Shown here one piece after another: positions 1 through 12,607 of a stretch of 64,000 nt of DNA (position 1 is its first letter; every line of letters begins with the position of its first letter). The notes under the pieces are model-generated. The model saw only the letters and a list, made by a program, of their open reading frames with translations, searched no databases and was not told the origin of the DNA. This DNA is from Owenia fusiformis (taxonomy: Eukaryota > Annelida > Polychaeta > Sabellida > Oweniidae): positions 29,464,684-29,528,683 of the forward strand of contig CAIIXF020000012.1 of assembly GCA_903813345.2 (NCBI GenBank), in the 5' to 3' direction. The position numbers and the translations under genes are program-made.

Positions 1-43
1 CTTTCCTTCTTCATTTCAATAAATATTTTAATTTGTTTTTCAG

Positions 44-87
44 AATCTGGGATAATTAATCCTGATAGTATAGACAGTGAGGATTAG
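44..87 (+). CDS. possible last coding exon of a plus-strand gene entering from the left
   Basis: A pyrimidine-rich tract ending in CAG (41-43) is followed by a short open stretch that, read from the third exon base, gives SGIINPDSIDSED and a TAG stop at 85-87. The acidic tail and the good acceptor are what a terminal exon would look like. Nothing upstream is in the window, so frame and gene identity cannot be confirmed. Chance occurrence is quite possible. Confidence 0.3.
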
Positions 88-200
88 ACAATGATGAAAA
101 ATACAGTGATGATAGTACAATGATGAATAGGGGCAATGATGGATAAACAATGATGAAAACACAGTGATGATAATGCAATGATGACTGGACAATGTGCCTA
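88..200. repeat. short imperfect tandem repeat
   Basis: The motif ACAATGATGA and variants (CAGTGATGA, GCAATGATG) recur about nine times with irregular 12-20 bp spacing. If the exon at 44-87 is real, this would lie in its 3' UTR. Confidence 0.5.
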
Positions 201-398
201 ATTAGCGAACAGAGTATTAAAAAGTAGATATTTTATATGAGAAAGTTACAAATGGTAACATGTAAAGTGAATAGTACTTATGCTTCTAGCTAAATTTCAC
301 AATGACATATTCATACATATATTACACACAAGAGAGTAAACATTTGTAAATTACACAAAATACAGTTTACTTGCATACACACAACATAAACCTGTCTG

Positions 399-671
399 TT
401 ATACAATGCAGTATACGATTGCTATACAATTCAGTATATAATGTGTACAATACAGTATTTATTGTTATACAATACAGTATACAATTGCCGTACAATACAA
501 TATACAATGCTATACAATACAGTACACATCTCTATACAATATAGTACAATACCATACATTGTTGTACAATACAGTATACATTGTTGTACAATATAGTACA
601 CATCTCTATACAATATAGTACACATTGTATACAATGCAGTATACATTCTACTTTGTTATACGATACAGTAT
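399..671. repeat. minisatellite of TATACAATACAG units
   Basis: About 16 imperfect copies of a 17-18 bp unit around TATACAATACAGTATACA. The unit is itself partly palindromic (GTATAC, TGTACA), so ORFs here on the minus strand are only repeat translations. Confidence 0.8.
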
Positions 672-803
672 ACAATTATTGACCTCTCCAGAGGTTTACT
701 GTCAAAATTATATCCCGAGACTGTAAACCGAGACCGTAGGTCGAGGTTTACAGTCGAGGGATATAATTTTGATAGTAAACCGAATGGAGAGGTCTATAAT
801 TGT
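672..803. mobile_element. foldback (inverted-repeat) element, 132 bp
   Basis: Left end ACAATTATTGACCTCTCC (672-689) is repeated inverted at 786-803. The inner arms (GTTTACTGTCAAAATTATAT and its complement near 756-780) continue the pairing around a small central palindrome. It lies directly 3' of the Crypton-like fragment on the minus strand. No transposase is encoded. Confidence 0.75.
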
Positions 804-824
804 TTTGTTAGTCCGAAGAATATC

Positions 825-1073
825 TTAGATTTTTCTAATACCAACGTAAAACTTTTTCAAAAAATTATCTACATCTGCCACGGCAGTAAGTTCACTCAAT
901 GGAGTCAAATTACTCTCCTGGGCGAAGTCCACTAAAAGCTTTGTACAAAGTTTTAGATTTTTCTTCGTATTTTGACTGTCTTTACTCTCTAAGAGACTAA
1001 TAATATCCTCATCTTCAACATTTTTGAAACGGCTAGGTGCTAGCGACGGCCATTTTATCGTCTGATAATGACG
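825..1073 (-). pseudogene. fragment of a Crypton-type tyrosine recombinase (N-terminal SAM-like domain)
   Basis: An open minus-strand stretch of about 82 codons lies between an in-frame TGA (1074-1076) and a TAA (825-827). It contains SRFKNVEDEDIISLLESKDS followed by NTKKNLK and, near the end, DVDNFLKKFYVGIRK. This resembles the N-terminal segment of Crypton-derived recombinase-like proteins (family pattern: 'LL..KDS.NTKK', a helical stretch, then 'L..FY...RK'), which normally continues into a catalytic domain. Here the reading stops right after RK, and a 132-bp foldback follows. There is no in-frame ATG. I infer a truncated transposon copy; an exon of a domesticated gene is less likely. Confidence 0.5.
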
Positions 1074-2600
1074 TCATTTTAGTGGAATGCTGGGAATATT
1101 ATTCACCGGCAATGCATTGCGCGGTGTACAGTTAAAATTATTCACCGCTCGTTGACCAATCAAAATCGAGTATTTCAACTGAGGTACTAACAATATACAT
1201 TGTACAATGATACAAACAATGTAGAAACATGTAATATAATATATGTGCCACGCCCACTCTGAAGTGTGGTCATGAGATGAGGAACTCTAATTCAGCCATC
1301 CACAGTTTTTCAAAAATCAATAATTTTTGGCAAAGATATATGCCTCATACCAATTTCTTACCTCAATCAATCCTAACATTCATTAGCTAAGTTCTCTTGA
1401 GGTCACAAAAGTTTCCGTGGATCACATGTGTTCATATCTGAAATAACAAACTGGAAAAAAGCAAATGTAGTGCAGGTGACCCATACTTCCTTATAAGGAA
1501 ACACATTCTCTCCTTCCATTTGAAGAGCTGTAACTGAAAATTTACCAATAGCTGAATTTACCAATTTAAAAAAGTGAAAACCTCTGCAATTTGAGACTGC
1601 GGAAATTTTTGTTACCAATAGAAAAAATATAGAATAAATGTTAGAATGATTGAGATAAGAAATATGTTTATCATGAGTGTCGAAAATTATTGACTTTTCC
1701 AAAATAAAGGCGAGACTATTAAATGCTCCTTTTGATCACCAAATGTATAAAAAATAGGTTGAGAAATTTGATAAATGTAAGATAGCTAATGTACTATTTT
1801 TCATATATTCTGTACATTACACAATTATGACATCTATTTCTATAAATGTTAGTGAATACTTTAAGTGTTATATTTATTCATGATATTCACTTTACAAAAG
1901 CATAATTGCACAAAACATTCTTTTTCTTCAAAGGTGTATTATTTTATTACATTTCAAATATTTACTCCAACTTCCATTATTTTTTTATTTCAAACCTAAG
2001 TAGCTAATCTTGATATTAGATTGAGCTTTGTCTTGTTATTTATTTTAGTAGCTTTTCATGTCACCAACAAATAAGACTATTTTGTTACATCCACTGACAC
2101 CGCATGGTTTGTGTCAGTGAGTGTAACAACCATTACACTTTTGTAATCATTAAAAGGTGCGTTAGTGTGTGTAACAACCATTACAGTTTTGTAATCACCA
2201 AAAGGTGATGATACATATTTTGGTATATCAAAGGTGTAGACTTTTTAAGCTCAGATATCGCCAAGTTTTTTCACCTTAATGTCAACTGTCTTATGTTATA
2301 TTGTGCAACAACAATTTATCATGGACATTCCAGATTTTTAAGGACATTCACAGGGAAAAGTGCCAAATTGTTTGGCGCAAAATCGTATATATTTTTTCTT
2401 ATTGTTCATGGCTGTATTGCTTTATAGATCCTTGGGGGACTATTGCAAAAATAAATGTAGGATTACCTTATTTCTATACTTTATAGGGGGTGTAAATGTT
2501 CCCATGCTGCCATTGATATTATAAATGATACAGCATGGCATTTTTCAGTATTTACTAGATAGATATGTGCCAGTCTTGGTATTTCATTTCCTAAATATAA
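1074..2600. other. no gene seen; intergenic DNA with one tandem duplication
   Basis: AT-rich sequence without a convincing exon. A 48-bp duplication (GTGTAACAACCATTACA repeated, with GTAATCA and AAAAGGTG) occupies about 2111-2208. Confidence 0.5.
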
Positions 2601-2836
2601 TTCATGAAATGTACAACATTCTTCATATATACAGTGTTCATGAAATGTACAATATTTATCAAATGTACAATATTCATGAAATGTACAACATTCTTCATAT
2701 ATACAATTTTCATGAAATGTACAACATTCATCAAATGTACAATATTCATGAAATGTACAACATTCTTCATATATGCAATTTTCATGAAATGTAGGACAAT
2801 TCATCAAGTGTACAATATTCATGAAATGTACAACAT
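2601..2836. repeat. 18-bp minisatellite with a higher-order period
   Basis: About 13 copies of TTCATGAAATGTACAACA and variants (CATCAAATGTACAATA, TTCTTCATATATACAATT). The variants recur in the same order roughly every 90 bp. All ORFs here, on both strands, arise from the 18-bp period, which is divisible by three. Confidence 0.85.
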
Positions 2837-3822
2837 TGATTTTTGCAAGGGTCCCCTAATGATCAAGTATTTGTCTCATAATTGTTTGCATTTGCTCATG
2901 GATTCAAAGAGACATTGTTTTGAATCTACTGTTTTGTTTCTAGTATCTCAGATAAACCTGACCTAAACATATTGCTTGGAGTATTTTTTTACAAATAATT
3001 GGCTAAAGGACGATGGAAATACTTTTTAAATATAGATGGCAGTAAAAGCAATCTGTTCTCCGTAGAGAAGAGGAGGGAAAACCCCAGAGCTTTAGAGATG
3101 ACAGACATAATTACATCTCTTGGTTACCATCTTCATTTGGCAGAATTTTCACCAGCTAGTTTACGAGTACAACATGTCAGTGTGGTGTCTTAATCCAAGT
3201 TAGCATATTCCTTACATCTTTCTCTATCTTGATGTAAAATAACAAGCTATGGTGTCACATTTGTTTATATTTTCTCGTAGAATCTTGAGATATTAATTAA
3301 TGTGTTCCCGAGTGTATGTGTGCTTTTTGTGAAGTATTCCCTTGATGCTTATGATCTAGGAGCTGCTTACATTTGGGTAGGTAAAGTTCCATTTGTTAAG
3401 AGAATGTGCGGAATTATGGTCTTCTAGAGATAGGTTTCTCCATTTTTGTATTCACTTGTTTCCCTCAAGATTATCATGTAACAAAACATGATGAATATAT
3501 CATATAATCGGGAGAATAATTATGCTACACGATTTTAGGAGAACATGTACAAGCAGGCCCATAGTCATATGTCAGTTCAGTCAGTTCGAGCGAACCAAAA
3601 TATTCTTTCAAAATCATGCAGTTCTGAGCACTTTTTAAGTGACTTTGTCCATTTTTGGACCAAAATTGTCAAAAGGGAACCCCCCTTGAATTTTTAAAAA
3701 AGTGACCCCCCCCCCCCTCTTGGCAAAAGCTGGCTACGGGCTTGACACATGGGAGAACTAATCCCTATTGAGGACCATAATTGTACAAATTCACGGACAA
3801 GTCCTCTCAAAAACATGTAGCT
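2837..3822. other. no gene seen
   Basis: AT-rich, no supported exon. About 3155-3235 resembles 38855-38955 (shared CTAGTTTACGA and ATTCCTTACA context), so it is probably part of a dispersed repeat. About 3580-3735 is a C-run-containing repeat related to 42180-42365. Confidence 0.4.
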
Positions 3823-3904
3823 AATGGCGTGGTCACATTTGCTCCGATTTTCACCAACGGCTGGGCGCTGTAGTAAAAATCGGAGCAAATGTGACCACGG
3901 CATT
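3823..3904. mobile_element. foldback element, 82 bp
   Basis: Arms of about 28 bp: GGCGTGGTCACATTTGCTCC at 3826-3845 returns inverted at 3882-3901, around a 23-bp GC-rich spacer. No coding content. Confidence 0.75.
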
Positions 3905-6900
3905 AACCTTTGTTATGTTGATTGATATTTATGTTGTACAATGCAGTTGTATGATTTATGTAATTAATCTTTAGTATTTTACAATTAAAGTCCAATTCTC
4001 ATTTTTGGGGTTTCTATGTTGACCCTTTAATTGGGGCCAAGTAGCCTAATAGTAATATATGAAAACATCACTTAAAATGAAAAATAATTTGATCTAAATG
4101 TATGAAAGTTGGGCAACAAGGATTGGTAATATCCCAGAATTCATAGTTGAACCTATTTCCATGTAAATACAAACCTCATTTCAGGTTCTTTGAATTCTGG
4201 GATATTTCCTCCTGTGTGGGACAACTTGAATTTTTGAGGTTTTACGATGACTGCAAATGCAAAATCGAAAAAAATAATCGTAATGAGCCCAAATATCATG
4301 TGTAATTTACTTTTAGTTGCTTATTATTGTATTTATAAGGGAATGGCTTGTTGTCATAGCAATATGTATTATTTCTTTGTCAAAGAATGTATCATTAATT
4401 GTGTACAGTGCATTGGTTAGAAGATGAAATAAATTTAAAATGTTTCATTGCACACTATGAGCCTGTTTTAAGTTTGTTGACTAAATATCGTCTGGGTGAT
4501 AGAAATAATTTTAGATAAAGATGGCATCACTTATTTTATAGGTGCTGTTAACTTTGACAATGTCGTTACGACTTTGTACTTTTACTTGGGTTCATTGCCC
4601 TTTGAAATCTTGTTCATCATTTAAAAATTTATTTTGTTGTTGACATTCATATTTTAATTTTAATTCATCATAAACAAATATCGTGAATCTGTCCTCTTCC
4701 CCATGTGAGCTCACTCGTGTCATTTTGTGGATATATTGTGAATTTTATTTTTAAATTTCATGGAATCAGTCAGGTGCCCATGGACCTGGAGGACTGGGTT
4801 TCAAGGATCCTTGAAGAAACAAAATGAACCTCTATCCTTTGATTTGTTTATCTTATACATTCACAATAGGAATCATATTTTGTTAGTTAGGATTTACGAG
4901 GGATTGTGGTTTTTTGGCTCACATAGTGAGCCTATGGAATCGACCAGGCGTCCGTCTGTTGGTCTGTCCGTCCGTCCGTCAACATTGGCCGCCCAAATTA
5001 AAACTGCTATTCGGATTGAGTCATATCCACATTCATTTTGTGCATATCCATAATGCCTATTTGACCTATCATCGCCATTTCCCAATTTCGCCCGGTTTCC
5101 GAGAAATTGCTGATTTTGACATCAAAAAGTCCAATTTTCTGTAAATACTAGACATTTTGTTGAAGTAGAACTTTCAAATAACTTGTAATAGTTGTTGTAT
5201 ATGTAACTTATGTTCTCTGAAGATTTCAAAGCTCTTGAAATTACAGTTTTTGGTGTTTACTCTATAAAATTTGACAAAAAGTAGGACATTGTCATTTTCA
5301 GGGAACTTTCTCATGTATAAAGTCAATCATCATTGGCAGCACAAAACACTGTGTGAGCACAGGAATGGGTCCTTTATTGAAATGTCTCAAATAAATTAAA
5401 TTACTCCTCATTATTTACCAATGGCTATGAGTCATTGTCTTTATGGTCTGAAGCCCACGTAAACAAGATGATGTCAAGGATATATGTACTGCACTTTTAA
5501 AAAAATATTATAAAGAGAAAAAAGAAAATCATTTTGTAATTCATTCTACATGTTCTATAGGGACAAATTGGGCATTAAATCTCTCACCCATGTAAAATTA
5601 AAAATTTTTTTTTAACAAAAACAGTTATATAAAATATTTCTAAATAATTTTTGCATTAAATTGTTGTCAATCAGTCAACATTACATAAAATACAATGTTT
5701 TTTTACAGAATGTTTTCAATGATTGGTTTAAGATAAAAACATTGTTGAATTCAGTTCTCCATATCGATACCTATCCTTTGCCGGGTAGCCAATAGTCAAA
5801 TCTATTTATGAGCAAAAGCGTATCATTTGGGAGATTGCACGTCTGCATCCCAGTATACAAGCAATATTTTACTCAGGAAAAGACAGTTTAATAGATAATG
5901 AGAGTTCAAATAAGGCCAAAGTAAAGGACACTCTAAAAAAAACTGAACCCAGTCTAAAGAGACATTTTCAAAAGTTTTTTTTTCAAATTGAATGTACTAT
6001 AGTGAGGCGTCTTTTCATGATTTGACATAGATATAACATAAAAAATAAGATTCTGCCTACGTGATATCTTGCAAGTATACCTTCCCTGGCCATGGCCTTA
6101 ATGACTATAAAGGTGAAGGCAAAGTTCTCAAGGTAACAAAAACATGAATAATCTGTTTTTGCATATTTTATCCAACAAAAAATGTCTCGCTTTGACTTTG
6201 TTAACTTTGCTTTTTGTTATTGCAATAATTTGAGAAAGTACATGGTTCCCCAGAAAGAGGACAGTGGGGCTTTTATACGGACAGTGGGGTTTTTATACGG
6301 ACAGTGGGGTTTTCATACATGAGGATTGCTTAAGGAGGCAGCATGGACACCCACGGGTTAATAAATTATTTCAAATCTTTTCAAAAATATAATAAAAATA
6401 TTTTCTTAAGTTAACAATAAATTACATTACATATTACAATATGTTGATGATATAAAATACATCTCTGTTGATCAAAAGTACAATGATATGCACTAATGAA
6501 ATGAAGTCAGCTGTGAGATACTTAATGATTTAATTATTTTAACTTTTCCTTCGGAAGTTAAGTTTCTCTGTTTCCATGTATTCAGTTTACATTCATGGCT
6601 TGTTAATTTATAAGGTAATAATTTCTATGACTAAGCTCACTTTGGCAATAGAAATGAAATTACTAAACGTATTGAAATAGAAATTTTAGCTCTCTGAAAA
6701 TGTGACAGATATATAAAGAGGATGGGGGATAGAATTTTAAAACTGCTCTTAAAAATTTCCTTTTAAAGTACACTTTTTCATTCATGGAGTCCCTCATTAA
6801 AAAAACTGAAATGAAAACATCTTCTATGCCAAACATTTGGTGGTGTTTGAATTAAACTATACTGTAGTTCTTAAAGTCCCCGATAAATCGGGCTACGTAT

Positions 6901-7230
6901 TCCACCATGTTTACATTAGGGGATTAGAAGAGTTTATTTTTTATTTAGGTATGCAAGCTATATCAATATTAGGCCTTCATTCATGTACTCGTGTGCATGT
7001 AATCAGCATGCCCTTCAATATAATGTAAACCAGGCTATTCAAGTAATACATAATGTACACTATTTATGTGTGTACTACATGGGAATACAATTCCCTGGGA
7101 AACAAAACACAAATACTTTTTTATATGTTCAAAATGAGCCATTTGATTGATGCATACACTAAATAGCTTCATAAATAACATCTACAAAGTATATCTAATA
7201 GTAATATTTAATTTCAATGGTGAAACTTAC
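3905..7230. other. gene-free stretch with minor repeats
   Basis: I see no supported exon. It holds a GTCCGTCC-rich dispersed repeat at about 4914-5140, related in style to 46620-46885, and a 20-bp unit (GGACAGTGGGGCTTTTATAC) repeated three times at about 6260-6319. AATAAA-type hexamers occur but cannot be tied to a gene. Confidence 0.45.
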
Positions 7231-7351
7231 TTGGTAAGAATTATACGGGGAATCAACACGGAACGAAGATTGTTCACCTTCCTGGCTTACCTCTGAAGCC
7301 TGTACCTGGTAATCTCTTTATATAGGTTAGCGAGAGCGGTGCGCCTGCGCA
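7231..7351 (-). promoter_or_regulatory. candidate minus-strand promoter and non-coding first exon
   Basis: Read on the minus strand, an NRF1-type motif TGCGCAGGCGCA (7351-7340) is followed by a TATA box TATATAAAG (7324-7316). A start site would fall near 7294. About 60 bp further on is a strong donor CCAA|GTAAGT, with the intron starting at 7230. A second possible donor (AGAG|GTAAGC) lies near 7290. There is no ATG between start and donor, so the exon would be 5' UTR. I found no coding exon further left that I could attach to it. Confidence 0.4.
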
Positions 7352-7797
7352 GTTTTAAACTTTGGTGCACACTTTAAGACTCCAACACATACCAAGTTAT
7401 TCTGACATAATATTATACCTGTATTTATTTTTGACTTATCTATAGTATATACTCATATACATGTACATGTTATACAAACAAACACAAATGCTAGTTTCGT
7501 GAGCTGCTATATGCAAAATTCTGCAAGCAAAACATACCTAAAACTGCATCTAATGCACATCCTATTTTGGAATGGATTACAATTAAATGTATTAATTATC
7601 ATACTGTAAGGTTTCATTAAAACATGTTAGGCTTTATCTATTAGAAATCATTTAATTCTTGACTTTTTTTAAAACTATAGCTACAGAGCCATGCAATAAG
7701 AATCCCACATACACCCACCATAAGTTTGGCAACTGGAAGTCAACTTTGGAGCATTTACAAAACCCTGTTTATGTTTGGCAATTTAAAAAAAATCATC

Positions 7798-8191
7798 AAA
7801 GGACGATTCTCGGTTTGGAGAATAGTCTCCTGGGCTAATAATTTTTTTCATGAAAAATATAGAAATATTACCCAAATTAAACTTTGAGTATTCAAAAGAG
7901 AACATTTAAATCTACAAGATGTAAAAATAACAAATTGGTCTGAAGCAGGGATAATGCTCAATTAGACCGATTAAATAAAATACAAGTCTCGATTTGGGGA
8001 AAGAAGTTCAATAGTGTACTGCGCTAATATTTTTTTGCGAAAAATCTATAAATATTACCCAAATTAAATTATGACTATTCAAAAGAAGACATTCAAATCT
8101 ATATTATGTAAAAAAATCAAATTTGTCCGAAGCAGGGATAATGCTCATTTAGATTGATGAACTTCGTTCTCCAAACCGAGAATCGTCCTTT
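7798..8191. mobile_element. MITE family A, copy 1 (394 bp)
   Basis: The ends are inverted repeats: AAAGGACGATTCTCGGTTTG at the left and its complement at 8172-8191. The interior is similar over its whole length to 17782-18176 and has no coding capacity. It sits inside one copy of a tandem duplication (about 7770-7797 plus 8192-8250, against about 8258-8350), so the neighbouring copy shows the uninterrupted target. Confidence 0.85.
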
Positions 8192-8988
8192 GTCCTAAAT
8201 TTCCGAACTTTTGCAACTAAGGAACAAAGTTCAGGTTTTGATATGGTACCCATACCCATGTTTGGCAATTTAAAAGAATTCAGCAAATTTGTCCTAAATT
8301 TCCGAACTTTTGCAACTAAGGAACAAAGTTAAGGTTTTGATATGGTACCCAATGAAAACCCCCAGTTGTTAAACTTATCGCCGGGGGCGTATGTAAAACC
8401 TTATAAGGGGATTTTTCTATGCCTTAATCTAAGAATTTTAAATAATCCCATAAAATTTGTCTGGATTTTGAAATTCTGCATTTTTTACTGTGGCATGAAT
8501 CATTTTTAAAAAGTAGCAAGCATGTGGTTACTATAGTTACATTGGCATAACAACACAGAAGCACATTTTTAGAATATGGAAAATAAATTACAGAAAATAA
8601 AATACTGTACCATGTGGCAATTTCTTTGTGAACCATTATCTAAATCAATCATAAAAAACATTTGGCAATATGCCTAACAAGAAATGTGGCATTTGGCATT
8701 TTGTGAATTTTACATTATCTATCAAAACATCATTTGGCAAGTAGCACTATTTAGCATTACAAAAAGCAAAAACTACATGTAATATCAAGACTGATATTGG
8801 TAATAAAACATTTAACATATGCCTGTATAATATGTGAAAAATTTCCAGTGGTTCGGTGATAGTGTCCAGTTATCAACATCAGTGCGAAAATGAAGTTAAT
8901 TTGATATGGTGTGACTCCCTACCACTTCAGGTTGTGACATAAAAAATCATGACTATTCGTTAATGAAACCATCATTTACCCCCTCCCC

Positions 8989-9236
8989 CATCCTCCGATC
9001 ACAGGGCTTCGAAATCAAGAATATATTCTTTCTTTTTACCCCCTGCGATAAGCAGTTAGCATTTCCCCGATTAAGAACTCGCAATCTGATTGGCTGACGC
9101 AACACTGCGACAGAAATCATGTATAAGTCATTGCACATAATTAGATCACATGATTCAGTTTAATCGGGCGCTTCCAAATTGGTTATAGCAGGGGAAAGAA
9201 TGAGGTACAGATTCTAGATACCTGCTAAGGAGGATG
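8989..9236 (-). mobile_element. MITE family B, copy 1 (248 bp, reversed)
   Basis: Starts CATCCTCC and ends GGAGGATG. The interior (GATTAAGAACTCGCAATCTG and following) matches 15032-15266 and 23879-24127 in the opposite orientation. Non-coding. Confidence 0.85.
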
Positions 9237-12000
9237 CCCCTCCCCTAATGAAACTAACGTTGCCATTCCACAACTGGTGATACTTGGACACCACCCCTTA
9301 CTGTATAAATTAATAGGGAACAAGATGTGTTCATTTCCACATGCAAAGCATCACAAAGTTTTTTACCCATTTTTTACTGCAGATGACAACAATGCAGAAG
9401 TCTCAAACTGGCTGAATGGAAACGTAAATCAACATTTCAATGCAACAGTTTACAGACATCGTACCATATAACTCACACTGCATTTTACTGTCATTTTGTC
9501 ATATTATATACATACTCATATTGTACTAAACTGTCTTTTGTCAATTATGGCTGAGGCGATGGCAAGATTAATGAAAAATTTAATTTGGGCTAATTACGGA
9601 CAGTAAAACATGTATATCTGAACATCTCTCTGATCCGAACATTTCTCGATGTCAACATTTTTTTCAGTCCAATTTTTTGATCTGCCATAGACTTTATAAT
9701 TATTTCGTCGGTCTCCGTGACATTCATATTTAACTGGTTTTACTGTGCATGTATTTGGTATTTAACTTCTATTGCTCTACTAAAAACATAGAAACGTGAA
9801 CTTTACACTTGAGGATGGGGAGGCGATGTCGTCCATGTAGGTAATTGATGGACACTCACTGCAGCCATTTGTCTTAGGAGTTTACCTACATGAAAGACAT
9901 TGCCCTCATCCTCTAGCAATGGACTACGATACAAATAAGGAAACCTGAATTTTACACTAGAGGATGGGGAGGCGATGTCGTCCATGATGGTAACTGAAGA
10001 TTACCTACATGAACGACAATGGCTCCGTCCTCTATCAATAGACTACAATACAAACATTAATTGAAAAATTACTATACTAGCGACGTAGCGAGCCAATTCA
10101 TGAGGTACATCAACCTCTTACAAGGGGCATACCAAAAGTAAGAGGACATGTGTATGGTTGCTATAGTAACCAGAAAACACTCACTTTAGAGTTTCCAAAA
10201 ATAAAATTCCAGGCTCTTATTACAAACTAATGAAGATTTTGTGGAAAAATTAGGAAATTTCAACAAATAACAAAGTTAGAACATGCGTCACTTAGCTTTT
10301 GGTACGCCTCTTGTATATCATTTACATCTCTTAATGCTGTGCAGACTCCAGTAAATGGTGAGCAATTTGATTTTCAAGATATCAAGATAATCACTGAAAG
10401 CTGTGGTGTAATACAGTTACATATCTACTCTAATGACTTGAGTACATGTTCCAAATAAATATATATGTGTATACTGCCATGGCAACAGGTATATGTTTGA
10501 AATAAAGGTTACATAGTTTAACATAATTTTTTCTTGTTATTTACAATTATTTACAAAGATGCTGTATTTAGCCCGACTAGGAAAACATTGACTCCCAAGA
10601 GAGGTGAATTCCAACGAACAAAACATATTTTATCGAAACATTTTGAATATTTGATAGAAATAACCAGGCAGTTATATTGACTTCTTTTGAGTAAAATCTA
10701 AACCAATGAGATCATCTTATAAAATTTGAATTAAATCCATTGACCAGTATTTCAGTTATCTACCTATTTCAATTGTATGAGTAAGAGCTGGGCCTTTCCC
10801 TTCAAATACCCCAGATTTAACAGATGAACAGATTTAGGGACATACAGATGGACAGATTGAGGGACATACAGATGGACAGATGGCTTCTCTATATTCCTAC
10901 TTAAACTCTTTCATTGAAATAACAAATGCCAATGACAAACAGTTAAACCTTATATAGTGAACACCTATGGAGCTACAAAAACTGTTCACTATAATATGTA
11001 GTTGTTTACTACAGAGAGGAGATTTTATGCAGGAGTCGATGTAAAATGTGTCTGGAAGTGGTGTTCACTAAACACAGGTGTTCACTAGAGAGGTATTCAC
11101 TAAACCTGGTTTTACTGTATCATTTTAGTGTCTGAGATGTGACTTCATCCAGACATTTGGAACACTAAAGATTGATCCTGTTCATATATAAGCTTATTAA
11201 CCTGTGCTGGGAACCCCAGTCACTTTATGTACACACCCACAAACATCTAAGATTTGATTGGTCGAAAGGAGCGAATAAAAACAGGAATAAATCAAAACAA
11301 TTTTGGCATACCTACCAAGCCAGGTTATAGACTCTTTCAAAGAAAAAATATATATAAATACTTCAAGCATTCAAATATAACCTTTTTTTTCCTTTGACTT
11401 ACTTCTTTACAAAAAGTAAATATAACCTTACACCTTGGATAGGATAGATACGCACTCAAAAACTTCAAAAACTCAAAAATTGTTTTTCTCTTGACAAATG
11501 GATATCTTTTTTTATTTGTCACGTAGTCAGATTAACCGCTTGAATACCAGAGCATTTTACATTTCTTAATTTACAATCTTGCTAATGAACACCAAATGCA
11601 AGGTATATTAGAGTGGATATGTTATTGTGACTTTGTTTTCAATTTTGGTGGCTTTAAATTGAGCCTGTATAAATATGATATATTTAATTAAAATGAATGA
11701 AAATATCCAGGCATTCTCACTTTCAAAGTGCACATAATAGGAGACCTAGACACTACAAAGACACTATTGTATGTTCCAAAGACACATGAATAAAAACAAA
11801 TTTATTTAAAGGAAACCAGGTCATTAAACTTTCACTTATCTCCGTATATTCACCTTAAAACATATCTCCGTATATTCACCTTTAAACGTTCAATGAATAT
11901 AAAATTGTTAGTTTCTACTGCACTGATTGGTTGTATACAAATAAGTACAATTGGTGGAAAGTTTTAATGAAGTGAACCCCTGCATTTAGAGGATGTATTT
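9237..12000. other. no gene seen; repeats only
   Basis: A duplicated segment around GAGGATGGGGAGGCGATGTC occurs at about 9812 and 9960. A family C inverted-repeat element is at 10939-11119. A 9277-9471 ORF of 64 codons has no recognisable features. I find no supported exon. Confidence 0.45.
10939..11119. mobile_element. MITE family C member
   Basis: Begins CAGTTAAACCT and ends CCTGGTTTTACTGTA, the family C terminal inverted repeat (consensus TACAGTAAAACCTGT). The interior repeats the GTTCACTA / GGTGTTCACTA words typical of the family. Confidence 0.6.
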
Positions 12001-12162
12001 TCCCCTAGACTGAGGGTATCTTCCCCTAGTCTGAGGGTATTTTTCTCCTAGTCTGATGGTATTTCCCCCAGTCTGAGGGTATCTTCCCCTAGTCTCAGTG
12101 TATTTTCTCCAAGTCTGACGGTATTTCCCCTTAGTTTGAGGGTATTTCCCCTAGCCTGAGGT
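12001..12162. repeat. minisatellite, about 21-bp unit
   Basis: Eight imperfect copies of TCCCCTAGTCTGAGGGTAT. The minus-strand ORF reading repeats of LGE/RGNT here is a product of the period. Confidence 0.85.
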
Positions 12163-12607
12163 TGAAAAGCTTTTAGCCACAGAAATTTACTGCAATAAAA
12201 TTTTATCACTGCTATACTCAACGCAATGCAGACCATTAGGAGAAATAGCACATAGAATAGACAAATCGAGGACACAAACTTATACAACATGTCCCCAGCA
12301 TTATGTAATATAGATTTTTTCAAATGAATACTCAACATCTAATCTAATGTGTTCCAGACTTTATACCAGGAAGAAAATTAAGTAAATTTCAAATCTACCC
12401 ATGAAACAATTTAGCTGAATGTCGCTATTTCATCTCTATCTAAGATCAATGTACTGAAATATTTGTTTTAATATTGAACAAAAATAATATTGTAGCAACA
12501 TTGTAGTGTTTGAATTCACAGTTTTGGAGTTGCACTGTGACAGAGTAACACCAAACGTCACACCAAAAAGTCCTGAAAGACTGATCTAACATTTGACAGA
12601 AATATTG

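Noticed and set aside
2481-2966. ORFs on both strands with repeats of HEMYNI, MKCTTF or CTFHE
   Set aside because: Translations of an 18-bp minisatellite; the period keeps several frames open.
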